From Acanthochlamys bracteata (lineage: Eukaryota; Streptophyta; Magnoliopsida; Pandanales; Velloziaceae): a stretch of 64,000 bases of DNA. The DNA is taken from assembly GCA_019914995.1 (NCBI GenBank), contig CM034129.1, positions 6,337,725-6,401,724 on the forward strand, written 5' to 3'. Positions 38,281-51,400 of the stretch are shown here, in pieces. The position numbers and the translations under genes are program-made. Within the stretch, counting starts at the first letter, position 1, and every line of letters starts with the position of its first letter. A model generated the notes under the pieces. That model did no database searches. It saw only the letters and a list, made by a program, of their open reading frames with translations, and was not told where the DNA came from.

Positions 38281-39300
38281 TCCGCGAGCAATCTATTTAA
38301 AAACACAAATCTAACTTGTCATTTACAAACTTCCCCAATACACCTACCAATCTAGCCAAGTCGTATGCTCAACTGGCTCAGATCAGGTTGGTTAAAATGA
38401 TTGCAACTGCACTGTAAACGTTTAGATTCCTTTTCATTTCATATTGATGATGTTTTTATAATTCACTTTTGCTTTTACTTTTTTAAAACAAAAAATGGAG
38501 CAAACTATTTGGTTGTTAGGTTTTTATCAATCAATCAAGCAAAGTTGTGCAAGTACAGCACGTCATTTTTCTAAATTTATCCAAAATGTGCGTAGCAGGT
38601 ACACCTTCTAGTAAACTTGCAAGTTCAAAAAATGCGCATTACAAGAGAATCTATTTAAAAAAAAAAGCATTTAAAAGTCAATCTCAATCCCAATATAATA
38701 ATCCGTCAAATTTTGAGAAAGTGAATGCCATCTCCTAAAAGTAAAAGACTGTTATTTTAGTGTGATATTGCGAATGGCTTTTACAAATTCTATCTAGAAC
38801 TATGCAAGCACTCATTTTGTAATCCCTTCTACATTGCTTTTTCTTAAGTGTTTACCAGCGCTTTAATTTCACATTTTTTTAAAATTAATTTTAATTTATT
38901 TAAAATCAAAATAAATATAGAAATTAAATTTTATTTGTAAAAAATTTACTTTCAAATTTAAATTTTAAAATAAAATATTTACTTTTTATAATAAATAAAT
39001 ATAAAGATTAAAAAATTCTGTTTAGAAAAAAACTGCATAAAATCGGAAAGCGAAAACCTTCTTTTTCCGTTCCACAGCTGCTACATTATTCTATCTCTTC
39101 TTTTTTAAAATGCTCCATGATTATTTAATATTATATTTCTGTCCACTAAATTTTAGTATTTTACGAAGAAGTTGCTTCTCAGAATTAACCTTAATAAATT
39201 CATTAATTTATCGGCGCGTCCTCTTCTGGTTCTTTTGTATATTCACAGTCCCCTCTCAAACGGAATTTTCCTTCCAAATTCCCACTCGATTCGATCAATC
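38281..39300. other. upstream flank of the SNF2 gene
   Basis: AT-rich, with an A/T-only block at about 38870-39010. No gene seen; the core promoter probably lies toward the right end. Confidence 0.4.
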
Positions 39301-39365
39301 CATCCCCAAAATTTCCATGTAAACTTCGAAGAAAATCCGAAAACAGTAAACACGACCAGCGAACA

Positions 39366-39368
<3 letters not shown>

Positions 39369-39421
<53 letters not shown>
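39369..39421 (+). repeat. (GA)n microsatellite, about 26 repeats, in the SNF2 leader or promoter
   Basis: Uninterrupted GA dinucleotides ending 67 nt before the start codon at 39488. GA repeats near plant start sites are known binding targets of BASIC PENTACYSTEINE factors; that this tract is used so is inference. Confidence 0.9.
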
Positions 39422-39423
<2 letters not shown>

Positions 39424-39487
39424 GAATTAGGGTTACGAGATCGTGGATATTAACGTACCAAATCGAAGGTAGTAAGTAGGGTTGGAG

Positions 39488-42400
39488 ATGTTAATGGCGG
39501 AAGGGATGGAGAATTCCGGCGGGGGATTGCCACTCTTTGATGGCGCCGAGGGCGAAGGAGGAGGTGGCGGCGCTGTTGAGCTCTCCGATAACCTCTCGAT
39601 AAGTCTAGACACGCTCTTTGAGATCCTCGATGAAGATCCCTCTTCAACTCGGACTCAAGTACCGGTATAACATTTCTTGCTACTCCAAATGGTTTTGAAC
39701 ATTGTAAATTGAGCTCGATTTCGTTCTCCTTCTAGTTCTAGTTGTAAGCAGCAATCAGTTAGAATTTGAAACATGTATGTGTTGACTAGATTGGAATACC
39801 TGGATTGAATTAGGACAGTTAAGCTGGAATAACTTGGTGTTGATATACCTGGAAACATAATCAAGGAGGTGGTTAAGTTTGCAAAATTAGATTGTAACTT
39901 CTTGAGACTGAGGAAAGAAAACAACGTTTTGGGATGATAAATGATACAGGTTTCTGAAGAATTCTGGTATTTGTTAAGAGCAGTGCTTGGTTAGAACAGT
40001 CTATCAAATTCTAGATATATTGTTGAGGAGGTGCCTGTTGTATGCATCGATTACATAAGAGGTGCTATAGCAAATAGTTTGGGCTACTTATCACTCCCTT
40101 ATGGAGCTTCTTTTAGAAATGTAAGAATGAAATTTGTTTTCCTCATATGAGGAAACTATTGACATTGGATGCACATTAAAATCCAAAATATTGTTCATGC
40201 AACTGTCTATGTGGATCTAGTTATATGGATTCCTTATGCTGTCATCTGCTTTTGGTACTTGAGTTGTTAACCAGTTTCTGCTTGGATGCTAAGATAAAAT
40301 GTTATTGCTTGTCTAGCTAATAAACTGGCTTGCATTATCTGACAAGGTACATGCCTTTTGATACTGCAATTGTACTCTGTAATTATCTAGATTCTATTTA
40401 AATGCCTTGCAGATCAAGAAGCTTTTAAAAGTTTCAATTCACAGAATGAGTTTGTGAGTCTTTAATTGCTGGTGAAATGTAATCTGCAGGGCACTCTTGA
40501 TTTCGTCCATCAAGAAATGGGCTCTTATGATCATGATGTTCCCAGTAGGAGCGATCCATATGAAATTAGTATGTACTTCAATAATCCCTGTATTTATCCC
40601 ATTTCATTAATTACTTATTTCTGCATGGTCCTGACTGTGTTTCTTATAGGTACTTGTTTGAACTTAATCTGTTACTGGGCATGATAAACATTTCACCTTT
40701 TCAACCTTTGTTTTAGGTGGACAGGAGGTTGCAACATATCCTGAAGATAAGTTCGGATCCTCTCCATGGGATTCATCCAATCATTCAACAGAACCAAAAT
40801 TTGAGGTTGATAAAGGCAGCCAGTTGAATTCTGTTCCGTCAGGGTGTTCCAACAACATAAGTGGAATATATAATCCTTCTTCATCTCAGAGTAGAAGTTT
40901 CCATTCTTCTGAACTAAATGACTTGAAAAGCTTTGGCCTATATCCTTTTGAAAATTATGTATCTGATTGGTCCTCGACTTCAGGAAAGGATGCATTCCCT
41001 CTCGATTCGGTTGGAGGATCTTTTGATACTTTCATTCCATATACTTCTAATCAGGAACAGTTCGAGGGAAACACATCCATTTGTAGTGATTATTCAGAAA
41101 GTGCAATGATGGATCCTTTTTCTTTACAAACTAAAGATTTTATGGATGATACACAGTTTAACCCAGACGAGAGAATGTGTTCAGAACAATTGGGAGGTGA
41201 CAACTCAACTGTGATAGGAGATGAAGGGTTTGATCTCAATTCATATGATACACCTTTCCTAGGAGAAACTATTCCAGAAGAAGCCTCGAGTCAAACTTTA
41301 CCTGGTGAACATTTATTTGATAGGAAGGAACTTAACCTGTTCGCAAAGCAGGAGGGGACTCACACTCAGGAGTACCTCAACCTTAAAGCACAAGAAAGCA
41401 TATTAGAATTTAGACCGACTGAGCTTAAGATGCAGCAAGACTTCAACCTTAGAGGAGAGTCCAGCACAGATTCTTCACCCAATTCTTCGCCCGTTCCATC
41501 TTCAAGGAATGGTTTGTCTGGTGGCATTTACCGGTCCAGCATCAGTACATCAAAGTATCTGAATCCTGGTTCCAAGATAGTTATGCCAATCAAAAGGGAA
41601 GCTTCTGTGCCAAAAGTGGATGAAAAGTGTCAGGTTCTTCTTCCTCGATATAAGCAAAGCCCCATTTCAAAATCTCTTGGTACCGTTGTTCAGAAAAATA
41701 ACTCACAAAGCTCCTCAGTCATGGATGAGGATGACGATGATGATGATGTTTGTATCCTTGATGATATTAGTCATCCAGCACATCCCAAACCACCATCAAG
41801 GCATGTAAAGGCTCATCCGTTGTCATTGTCAAATCATTCTGGGTATTCTGATCCTTATATGCCCAGTGCACTGGGGATTAGGTATAGAACAGATAATGAG
41901 AGGCTCACCTTTCATATGGCATTACAGGTTAGAATCATCATTACTAGCTTCTGCATGACTCTGGTACTTAGTCATCCCTGCTATTTTATTCATACTTCTC
42001 CAGATGTCTTATGTGGATTGAACACCTTTGAATATTCTTATTTGACACATACCTATTTATATTGGGGGAGATCTTACTTAAAACAAGTTTTATGTTACCC
42101 AGATAAAATATGTATCTTGTTCCTGGTTTTCAGCATTCGAAAGATTTGCCTTCTATTTGGAGATAATTGTAATCTGACGTGTTGAAGCTTCTGTTTCAGT
42201 AGATGTTGTTGCTTCACTATAGATTCATGTTTGTTTTACATCATAGTTCTAAGAACTGTTTTGTTCTCAGTCCTTTTTGACTTTTGTGTATAGCGTCTAT
42301 ACATTTACATTGGACTTGAGAGAGAATAAAAGGATTAGATCATATTCTTGGCCCTAATGTTAAAGTTTAGCGATTTGAGGTCTTAATGAATTCCTTTTTA

Positions 42401-45400
42401 GCTTTTTACTTTAGACAAAGTTTGAAGATGGGTTCTGTTATCACAGATAAAATTCAAAGTTGACTTGAAAGTGAATGATTTAAAAAAGCCAATGATTTTT
42501 ATATCTGGGTATTTATCTTGCAAATAAACTAATTCAGAGCATGTTACATGTAAATGTGATACTGGAGCCTATCAATTGATATTGTGATTCTATGTAGTCC
42601 AATATGTATGATTTTGATATTGATTTCTGAAGGTTATTTTGTATTTTATTGGAATATTATGGTCTACATAACTTTTTTTAATTTTTAATTTTTATTGTTA
42701 GACTGGCATGTTTAAGTTTCCGTTCAAGTTCTGACATTTTTTGATGCTTTCAATTTGAAAGTGCTAAACTGTTTGTTGTGGTCAATGATTATGGCATAAT
42801 AAGATGTATGCTTATGCAAGAATTGATTAGGGCGTCTTGATTTTCTCCTGCTAGACTAAGCTGAGGCTTTTGTTGTCTGTCAGGGTCTTTCTCAGCCAAA
42901 GTCTGAGGCATCTCCACCTGAGGGGCTTTTGGCTGTTCCATTGTTGAGACACCAGGTTTACTAATTTTCTTATCTGTCCCAAGTTAGTGGAAGTACCTTG
43001 AGTTGAGATGTTTTGTTGTTTTGAACTGAACCATTTTTCTTGCAGCGGATTGCTTTGTCTTGGATGGTGCAAAAGGAGACTGCAAGCCTAAATTGCTGTG
43101 GTGGGATTCTTGCAGATGATCAGGTAAATTTTAACCTGATGTTTTACTATACAAATATTTAATATCACAATGCAAGATGGACTTACTATTTTTTCTCACA
43201 TTCCAGGGTTTAGGCAAAACAGTATCAACAATAGCTTTAATGCTTATGGAAAGATCCCCAACAGCTAGGTCATACTCTGTGCTGGAGAAACCAGATGAAT
43301 GCGAAGCTCTAGATCTTGATATTGATGATGATAATGAGGATATTTCTGATTGGAAGCCGATGTTAATAAAGCAACCCAGAACAGCTTGTTCTCTGGTGAG
43401 AAGTATGCCTGTTAAGCAGGAGGATCATGTTTCAGTGTTAAAGGGTAGACCGGCAGCTGGAACTCTGGTAGTTTGTCCTACTAGTGTTCTGCGACAATGG
43501 GCTGAGGAATTGAAAAACAAAGTTACGACAAAAGCCAATCTGTCATTTCTACTCTACCACGGAAGTAATCGGACGAAAGATCCGTATGAGCTTGCAAAGT
43601 ATGATGTCGTATTGACAACATATGCTATTGTAAGTATGGAGGTGCCTAAGCAGCCACTTGTTGATAAAGATGAAGAGGACAGAGTCAAACCTTCTTCAAG
43701 TGCTGTGTCAGTTGACAACCATCTTGGTAAAAAGAGGAAGAATACTAAAAACTCGAAAGACAAAGATGATGCGTTGCTTGAAGCTGCTGCTCGTCCTCTT
43801 GCAAAAGTTGCATGGTTTAGAGTGGTACTGGATGAAGCTCAGAGCATAAAGAATTACAGAACTCAAGTAGCTAGGGCATGTTGGGGATTACGAGCCAAAA
43901 GAAGATGGTGCTTGTCAGGGACACCTATTCAGAATGCAGTTGATGATCTCTATAGTTATTTCAGATTTCTCAGATATGATCCTTATGCTGGATATAAATC
44001 ATTTTGTGCAACTATAAAGATGCCAATTAGCAGAAATCCAGGCATTGGATATAAGAAGCTTCAAGCAGTCTTAAGGACGATAATGTTGCGGCGAACGAAA
44101 GGTGATGCTTAAAATCTAATTAAAACTAGGATAATTGATACTATGAACAATTGACCTTTTTAGGCTGTTGGTTGTTTGCTGCATGCAAGGCTTGCTTCAC
44201 TAGGGCTAAAATGCTGTCCATCTGATTTCATGTTAGCATTGGCTTCATGTCCTACACCTATTTCTTATCGTGCCGCACTGACTTTGTCAAGGCGTTATGG
44301 TTCTACTATATAACATGCATAATAGGTTTAGTAACTTGATGAGCTTGGCTGCACTTGTAGCACATCTCAAGTCAAGCAGATCTTGCTTGTCTAGTTGGCA
44401 GTGATTAGAAATCTAATTGGGCTGATAGATGAATTTCTTATGCAATATGGTTAATACATATGGTTGGGAATTTCTTCATGCATTTAAGGTCATTTACAAA
44501 GTGAATTTTCTAAATCTAATTGGGAAAACTTTCTTGATCATTTTGGAGATATCTGTTTATGATCTTGACGGATACATTTCAGTAGTCTTTGTTAAATTGT
44601 TTCCTATCTTTTCTTATATTGATGTCTATATTTTCATGCAGGCACACTCATTGATGGGAAACCAATTATTACTTTGCCACCAAAGACTGTAAATTTGAGG
44701 AAGGTTGACTTCTCTTTTGAGGAGCGCTCGTTTTATTCGACACTGGAAACAGAATCACGAGAACAATTCAAGGTAACACTCATTTGTATTTGACGTGTGC
44801 TTTCTGCTGACTGTTTTTTTCCCTCCTTGCACCTTGATGACAAAACTTTGTGTAGGAATATCTGCACTGAAAAGGTATTTGATACAAATGATGCATGTGG
44901 ATTGCAGCTCACCTAATCTTCATGAATAGGATGCTAGGATATTACGTGTGCACATCAGCACATGTTCATCAAAAGTTAATGTTGGAAGTTCTTACATATT
45001 GATTGTAGAACAGAACTTAGTATAAGTAAGGTAGTTTCCTAGAACAAAAATGTTCTTGATAAGCATTTTGCCAGTACATATTCTTTCTCCTGGAACTATC
45101 ATGAATTAGGTATTATCACCATAGCAATGACAAATTCTGTGTGATTGAAATTAGCATACCTCCTAGTTTATCGAAACAAATTTTTTGAAAAGTAGAACGA
45201 CATGATGCTTAATTGGTGACAAACAAGAGTAGGCAAGCTGTTAAAATACGTCTCATGTAAAGGGAATGAGATTGGACCTCTAAAGCTTTGTGGTTGGCTT
45301 TCACAAGTCATCCAATGTTGAAATAAAAAAATTATAATACAAAAAGTGAACATATGAACAAAAGTTTAATAATAGCTTTTAACTTCAAGGTCAAAGGAAC

Positions 45401-48400
45401 AACTTACAATTTCTTGTAATCATACTTATAACAGCAGAGACCACTAAACCATGGCTGTGGATTTTTCCTGTTGTGCCTGAAATGTTGGCACATCTTGAGA
45501 ACATACTGTCCAGTTGCGAATGCTTCACTGGCTCCTGGGATGAGTATTATTGATTGGTTTTATTTGAGTTCATGGTGTTCGTAACCAAGAAATATATAAA
45601 CTCTTTTGTTAAACGATGGAAGAAGACAAAGAAAGAAATTGAAGATTAAAGTCTTAGGGAGAACTTCTTTTAGCTAAAGTTGAGAGCTCTATATATAGTT
45701 TTTCAGTGATCCATATCTGGTTGGAATAAATTTCTTCGAATTATTCGAAGTATGAAGCTGTCCTTGGTAGTTCGTGAAATGTTCTGATTCACTATACATG
45801 TAATAAGCTATAAGCACATTTTGTTATTACTAATGCTATGCAATTGTCTTACCTCGTTGGTTGTGTTTCAACTTGATTTGTTTTTTAATTGATATGAATT
45901 TTATGCATTTATAGAAACAACTTACTATTGTTGGTATATATCTCACAAAAATATTGTATAGCTTCATAATGTGACTGAATTCTAAAAGGTTTAGTGATTG
46001 ACCGTGATTGCCACTGGTTTGTAACAAATGCATGGATATGTTGGTGTTATATATATGTATATAGAAACATATTCACGTTTAGCAAGACCTCTAAATTCAA
46101 TCTCTAATATTGGATATATAAGAATCAGAAACCTCCACAAAAAATTTCATTTCAGGACTACAAATCGATCTTTATCCGACCATTTGATCAAGATGACATA
46201 AATATAACATACAATATATATATATATATATATATACATATCAAATGTTCTTCAATTTGATATATAATGGTGGAGATTGGATTTGGAGGTCATCCCGGCC
46301 ATAAACCGGAAAGAGAGTGCCCCTAAAGAGGAAGTGCTCCTATCCCTTCTGTATATCTATATATTTCTTGCAGTCGCTAGGCTAGCTGTTGCAGCATGAG
46401 TGTATTCTAAAGAATAAGTAGTTTTAGGCCCTCTTTGAATAGTTAATTAAGTTCACCTAAGAGTTTTTTGAGCTGTAGGTGCAAGACATGCTTGTATAGA
46501 AACTAAATCTCCATATTTTGTACTGTTTGAATGGAGCAAAATTAAACTGCATTCTGAATTATAGTATATTGATTTCTAAATTTTATTTCATCTCAAAGTT
46601 AACATACTAAGAAGTTAAGTGCTTATCAAGATTATTTTTATCGCATTAGACTAGACTTTAGATACCTGTCAGATGTATATAAAAGATACCTCGTCTTTTG
46701 TTACAATATATTGATTAAGTTCACGGATATATTAACTTACTAGAAAGATGGTAGCAAAAGAGTTATAGATGAGCAGCTCGTCATTTGAAGGTAGATGAAA
46801 AAAAGCATGATTCAACAACTTTGAAGAACTTGAAAAATAATACTTCCTTTCTTTTCATTTTAAAATACTTTCTTAAGTGACACATGGCATAAAAAAGAAC
46901 GCCTATGAAATGTGCATGATATGCACGATCCCCTATTAAAAAGCAGATCTATGTCTGAAATGATGCGAAAAGAGTTTACTAAAACCAACAAAAGAGAAGT
47001 AGAGAAGATAGAGGGATCGCTGGAGCTAGTAACAAAATGCTACGTGGAAGCAATGGGGTTGGTGGGATTGTTCTGCGACGTGTTCTTTGTGTTGAAGCAT
47101 CAATTGGCTTGGGTCGCATCAGAGTGTTTGCTCTACTTGATGGCTGAAACAGTCACAGATTTTGAAGAAGGATGCTCGAGAAAACACTGGAGCCACCAAC
47201 AAATAATTGCCTCTGCATCATACTGATCTACAGTGGAAGTGGAGGCTGAGACCCAAGTTCAGGTGAATTGGGAGGTCTCAAGAGATTTGTTCACGGTGAT
47301 GGGAGGAGCTTGAGGATGCAGATGTACTGTTGCCATTGTTGGTGGCTGTAGTTGTAGAGGGTGTCTTTCAAGCGAGATCAGGTTAGTGGCAGAAAACGGT
47401 TGGAGCTGTCTAGGCTTTCGGTCAAAGGAAGTGGGATAACGGGATAGTAGAGATCATCTTGTCCATCAAAAGCGAAAAGCGGAGGTTGAAAAAAAATCTA
47501 CTCAGGAGTAAATTTGCTTTAAATCAGTGTCTAGATGTTTCTTATGTTTTAAAGTTATCTAAACATGCATGGATGACTTCCAACCTGATACTTTAAAACT
47601 GAGGTATCTGAATGAGCCTTAATGCGTACCAAGTCTACTACAGAATTTCTTTCTTTTTTTTCTTTTCTTTTTCCCCGTTCTTTTGAATCACTGTATAAAT
47701 TACCTTGTCGGAATTCCTGTGGTCTTTTTTCACTGATAACGTTTCTTGAATTTCTTATGTTATTGTTCTCTTCCTGAGCTAGAAATAAGCAATTTGTAGA
47801 TGCCCTTCTCTAGAGGATGCTTTTCCGTGAATTAGTAAATGACAGGTTCATGTATTCTAATGGGATAAGCACATACTTAAGAGTTATATTTGATTTGGAG
47901 ACGCATTGGTTTTCTTTTATTTTATTTGCTATTTCTTCTCTTGAAGCTCTTCTTTGATTATTGTGTGATTTAGTTTAGTTATTTGTTTAATGGGTCCATA
48001 TTGCTGATGCTAATACTTATTCTGCTCAGGAATATGCAGCTTTGGGAACTGTGAAACAGAATTATGTCAACATTTTGTTGATGCTTCTGCGGCTTAGACA
48101 GGCTTGCGATCATCCCCTTCTGGTGAAAGGTCATGATTCCAGTTCAATTCAGAGATCTTCGATGGAGATGGCGAAGAAACTACCTAAAGACAAACAATTA
48201 CATCTGCTTAACTGTTTGGAAGCTTGTTTGGCCATTTGTGCAATATGTAATGTATGTTCGACTTTTGCCCTTATGCATTGTTTTTTTAAGAATTTTTCAG
48301 TGTGTTGTCCATGCAACTAGATTTGATCGTCACATTAGCTCTCTGTTTAGGGAAATCTTCAGTCATCTAGGTATATGCTCTATCCATACATGTCCATTCA

Positions 48401-51400
48401 AGGCAAGCTCAGAGGGATGATATCTTAGGAGTAACATCTTTTGTTCCAAATGAACGTACAATGAGTTGATGAAAAGTTTGCGCTAGAAGTCTAAACATGT
48501 TCTTATTTCACACCTTGCTTTGTTACTAGGATGAAGGGATTATGCATGCTTCTTTAGATGCAAGTTAGGCTGTTTAATGAGTAATTCCCTTTTCTTGTGT
48601 TACTTCAATCACTTCCCACTCTAGCATTTAGTTCTTTTGATAAACATTGCATGCTAGAACTTCAAAGATTGTGGTAGCTAGCATTTTGGGCTTTTTTTTC
48701 TTTTTCCGTCAAGTACATAATCTGTGGGTTAGTTAATCGTGACTCATATCCCAAAGGGCTCTTTACAAGGAAATAGATTGAACCTAGCTGAACTTAGAAA
48801 TTGATAGCTTGTTGGCATTGCAGACAATTCACTTCTATCTTAATCATAAATAGCATACAAAGAGTTAATCCCATTTTGCTTAAGTGTACTGATTTTCTTT
48901 GACGTAAAACATTGTCTAAGTCTTAATATTAAGCAGATGTATAGTGATATAGATGATGGTAGTTCTTGTCTGTCTCCTTGACCTATTAGCCTGTAAGTGC
49001 AATTTGAAGATAAACAAAAGAATGCCATAGTAATCTGTTAAACAGTTTGTGGAGAACTTAAATTTCATAGCTCTTGTTTGCTTTTATAAGTGTTTCTCTT
49101 AGCATTATAAACATGTGGTTTGCACAAGGACAGGGTTTGTCCCTTCTTTTTTTGACTCAATGCAAATCTTCTCTTTTTGTTTATACATATTTTTTTAAAT
49201 TATCTTTTTTTTGTTAAATTCTTTTTAGTTTTCTTTTTTAATTCACGGTATACTTTGATTTAACATGTATTATGTTGGGTTAGGAGTTTGAAGTGGTAAG
49301 AGAATTGTTAAGATGGGCGTGCCATGACTATTAATATGCTCATGCTTTTCTATTCTTGAGACGGCAAATCTTTCAAAATTTTATGAGAATATTGAATTGT
49401 AGTTTCTGGACTGGTAGGTTCATTTTATCTATAGACAATAGGTGATGCAAAGTAACTCCAAAAGTTGACTTATCCTGTTAATTTTGATCCATAGTTAAGT
49501 AACAATGACAAATGCATTATGATTTGTGAAAGCTGAGTTGTTTTTTCTCTCAACTTTAATTGAAAGAAGATGGAAGTAGCCAGTACTATAAAAGCTTGCA
49601 CTCCATTAAGCCATATGGTCAAAGGTAGGAAGTCTGGTTTCATATCTTCTTCTTCTTCTTTCCTTCTTCAACCAAGCATCATCCCATTAGGTGGGATCGG
49701 GTACTTGAATCCTTATGTATCGAATCTATGTTATAAAAATTTGAACTGTCCACACAGGTTGGCTGTCAACCTAATCCCAAACCTCTCCTGCCATATGGCC
49801 GGCAATGTGAAACATGCTGAACAGGTTATTATATATATTTATTTGATAAATGAAGTCTCATCTTTAGCAGCAATGACGTTATGATAAAGTATGATCCTCT
49901 ACATATTAACCAAGTTAGATATGTATAGATAGACAAGTTGATCACTTACCTATAGGAAGTTTGTAATACAATTAAATGACTTGTTATTAGACTTTAATTG
50001 AGGATGGATGCTTCTTCGGTTCTCACCGATCAGGTTGAATGCTGAGCTCTTCTGACTTTTGTTTTGGGGCTAGTTCTTACTACTGAATTTTAGCTTCACA
50101 AAAGGAGTGACCACTAGGCTCTTAACCTCACATTAGTTGTGTCAAATACTATTGTTATTATTTATAAAAGATCTTGTTTCTTGGGATCATGGAGAGATGG
50201 TGCTTTCTTCTGTTGTCTATTATATGTCTACATTTTCATCTGGAGAGTAAGTTGCTTGAGTAGATCAGACCTTTTCTATGCTGTACGTATTATTCTGGAT
50301 TTTTGTCTAACAAAATATGCAGAGGATTGCTATTTAGTGTACATGTGGTACCGCTTGCAAAACCTGTCATGTCAGAAACACAATGGGCCGTAAGATTGTT
50401 CACTTGTTGCTGTTTAACAAAAGGACATTGGGAGTCTTATCAGATGCTTACATGTTAGGAGAAGAGATTTTTGAGTATACATGGTTCTAGTCAGTCGGCA
50501 TTAATCAAAGAGTAGATGAGACTAATTTGGTGTAAACGAGATTTTTCAGCAGGTTAGTTGGAGACTGTGAAACAAGTAGCTCATAGTGCTGGATACATAA
50601 CAGAAGCAAATTATGTTGGTTGAGAGAAACAATTTAGTTTGTTAGAATTTTTCACATGGTCAGATGCTAAATAAAATGGATTCATATGTGTTTCTGGCAT
50701 CGACTACAGAGTAGACAATGTTAGTTCATGAGATTGTAAGTGTTTGCAAGTTAGTGAAACAAGTAGTTAATAGCTAGATACATAACGGAAGCTGATCAAG
50801 ATGGTTGAGGAAACTGTTTGGTTGGTAGGAATTGTCGAAGGGAAAGATGACAATCAAAATTGGGTTCCTCTGTGTTGGAAGCACACTAGATTGAGAGAAG
50901 ATCGACAGATAGAGGTAAGGTAGTTGCCTTAAGTTATGTGAACTGGCTGGAAAAGAATTTTTACCTTTTGAGGTTGAATTCTAGTTATATATGGGCTGGC
51001 TATTTAGTTGGATTAGACAAACTAATTCTTGTGATGTTATTCAGTTCTCATATTAATTTGCCTACACGAAGTTTGTATTGGTACTAGTAATGCTCTATGA
51101 ATGAGATATTTAAGATAAAGAAAAGTTCATGGATGTTTGTTGTTCGTCTGTTGGTTGTAATGTTCTTGTACGATCTTCTAAATTCTGCAGGACCCACCAG
51201 AAGATGCTGTTGTTACCATCTGTGGACATGTCTTCTGCAATCAGTGTATTTCAGAACAGCTTAGTGGGGATGATCATGTGTGTCCTTCTTCCCAGTGCAG
51301 AGTTCAGCTTAGTGCTGCGTCTGTCTTTTGTAAAGGCACACTGAAGACTTGTCTGGCTGATCTGCCTGATCTGGATGGTAATTCAATGTCTGAAGTTTCT

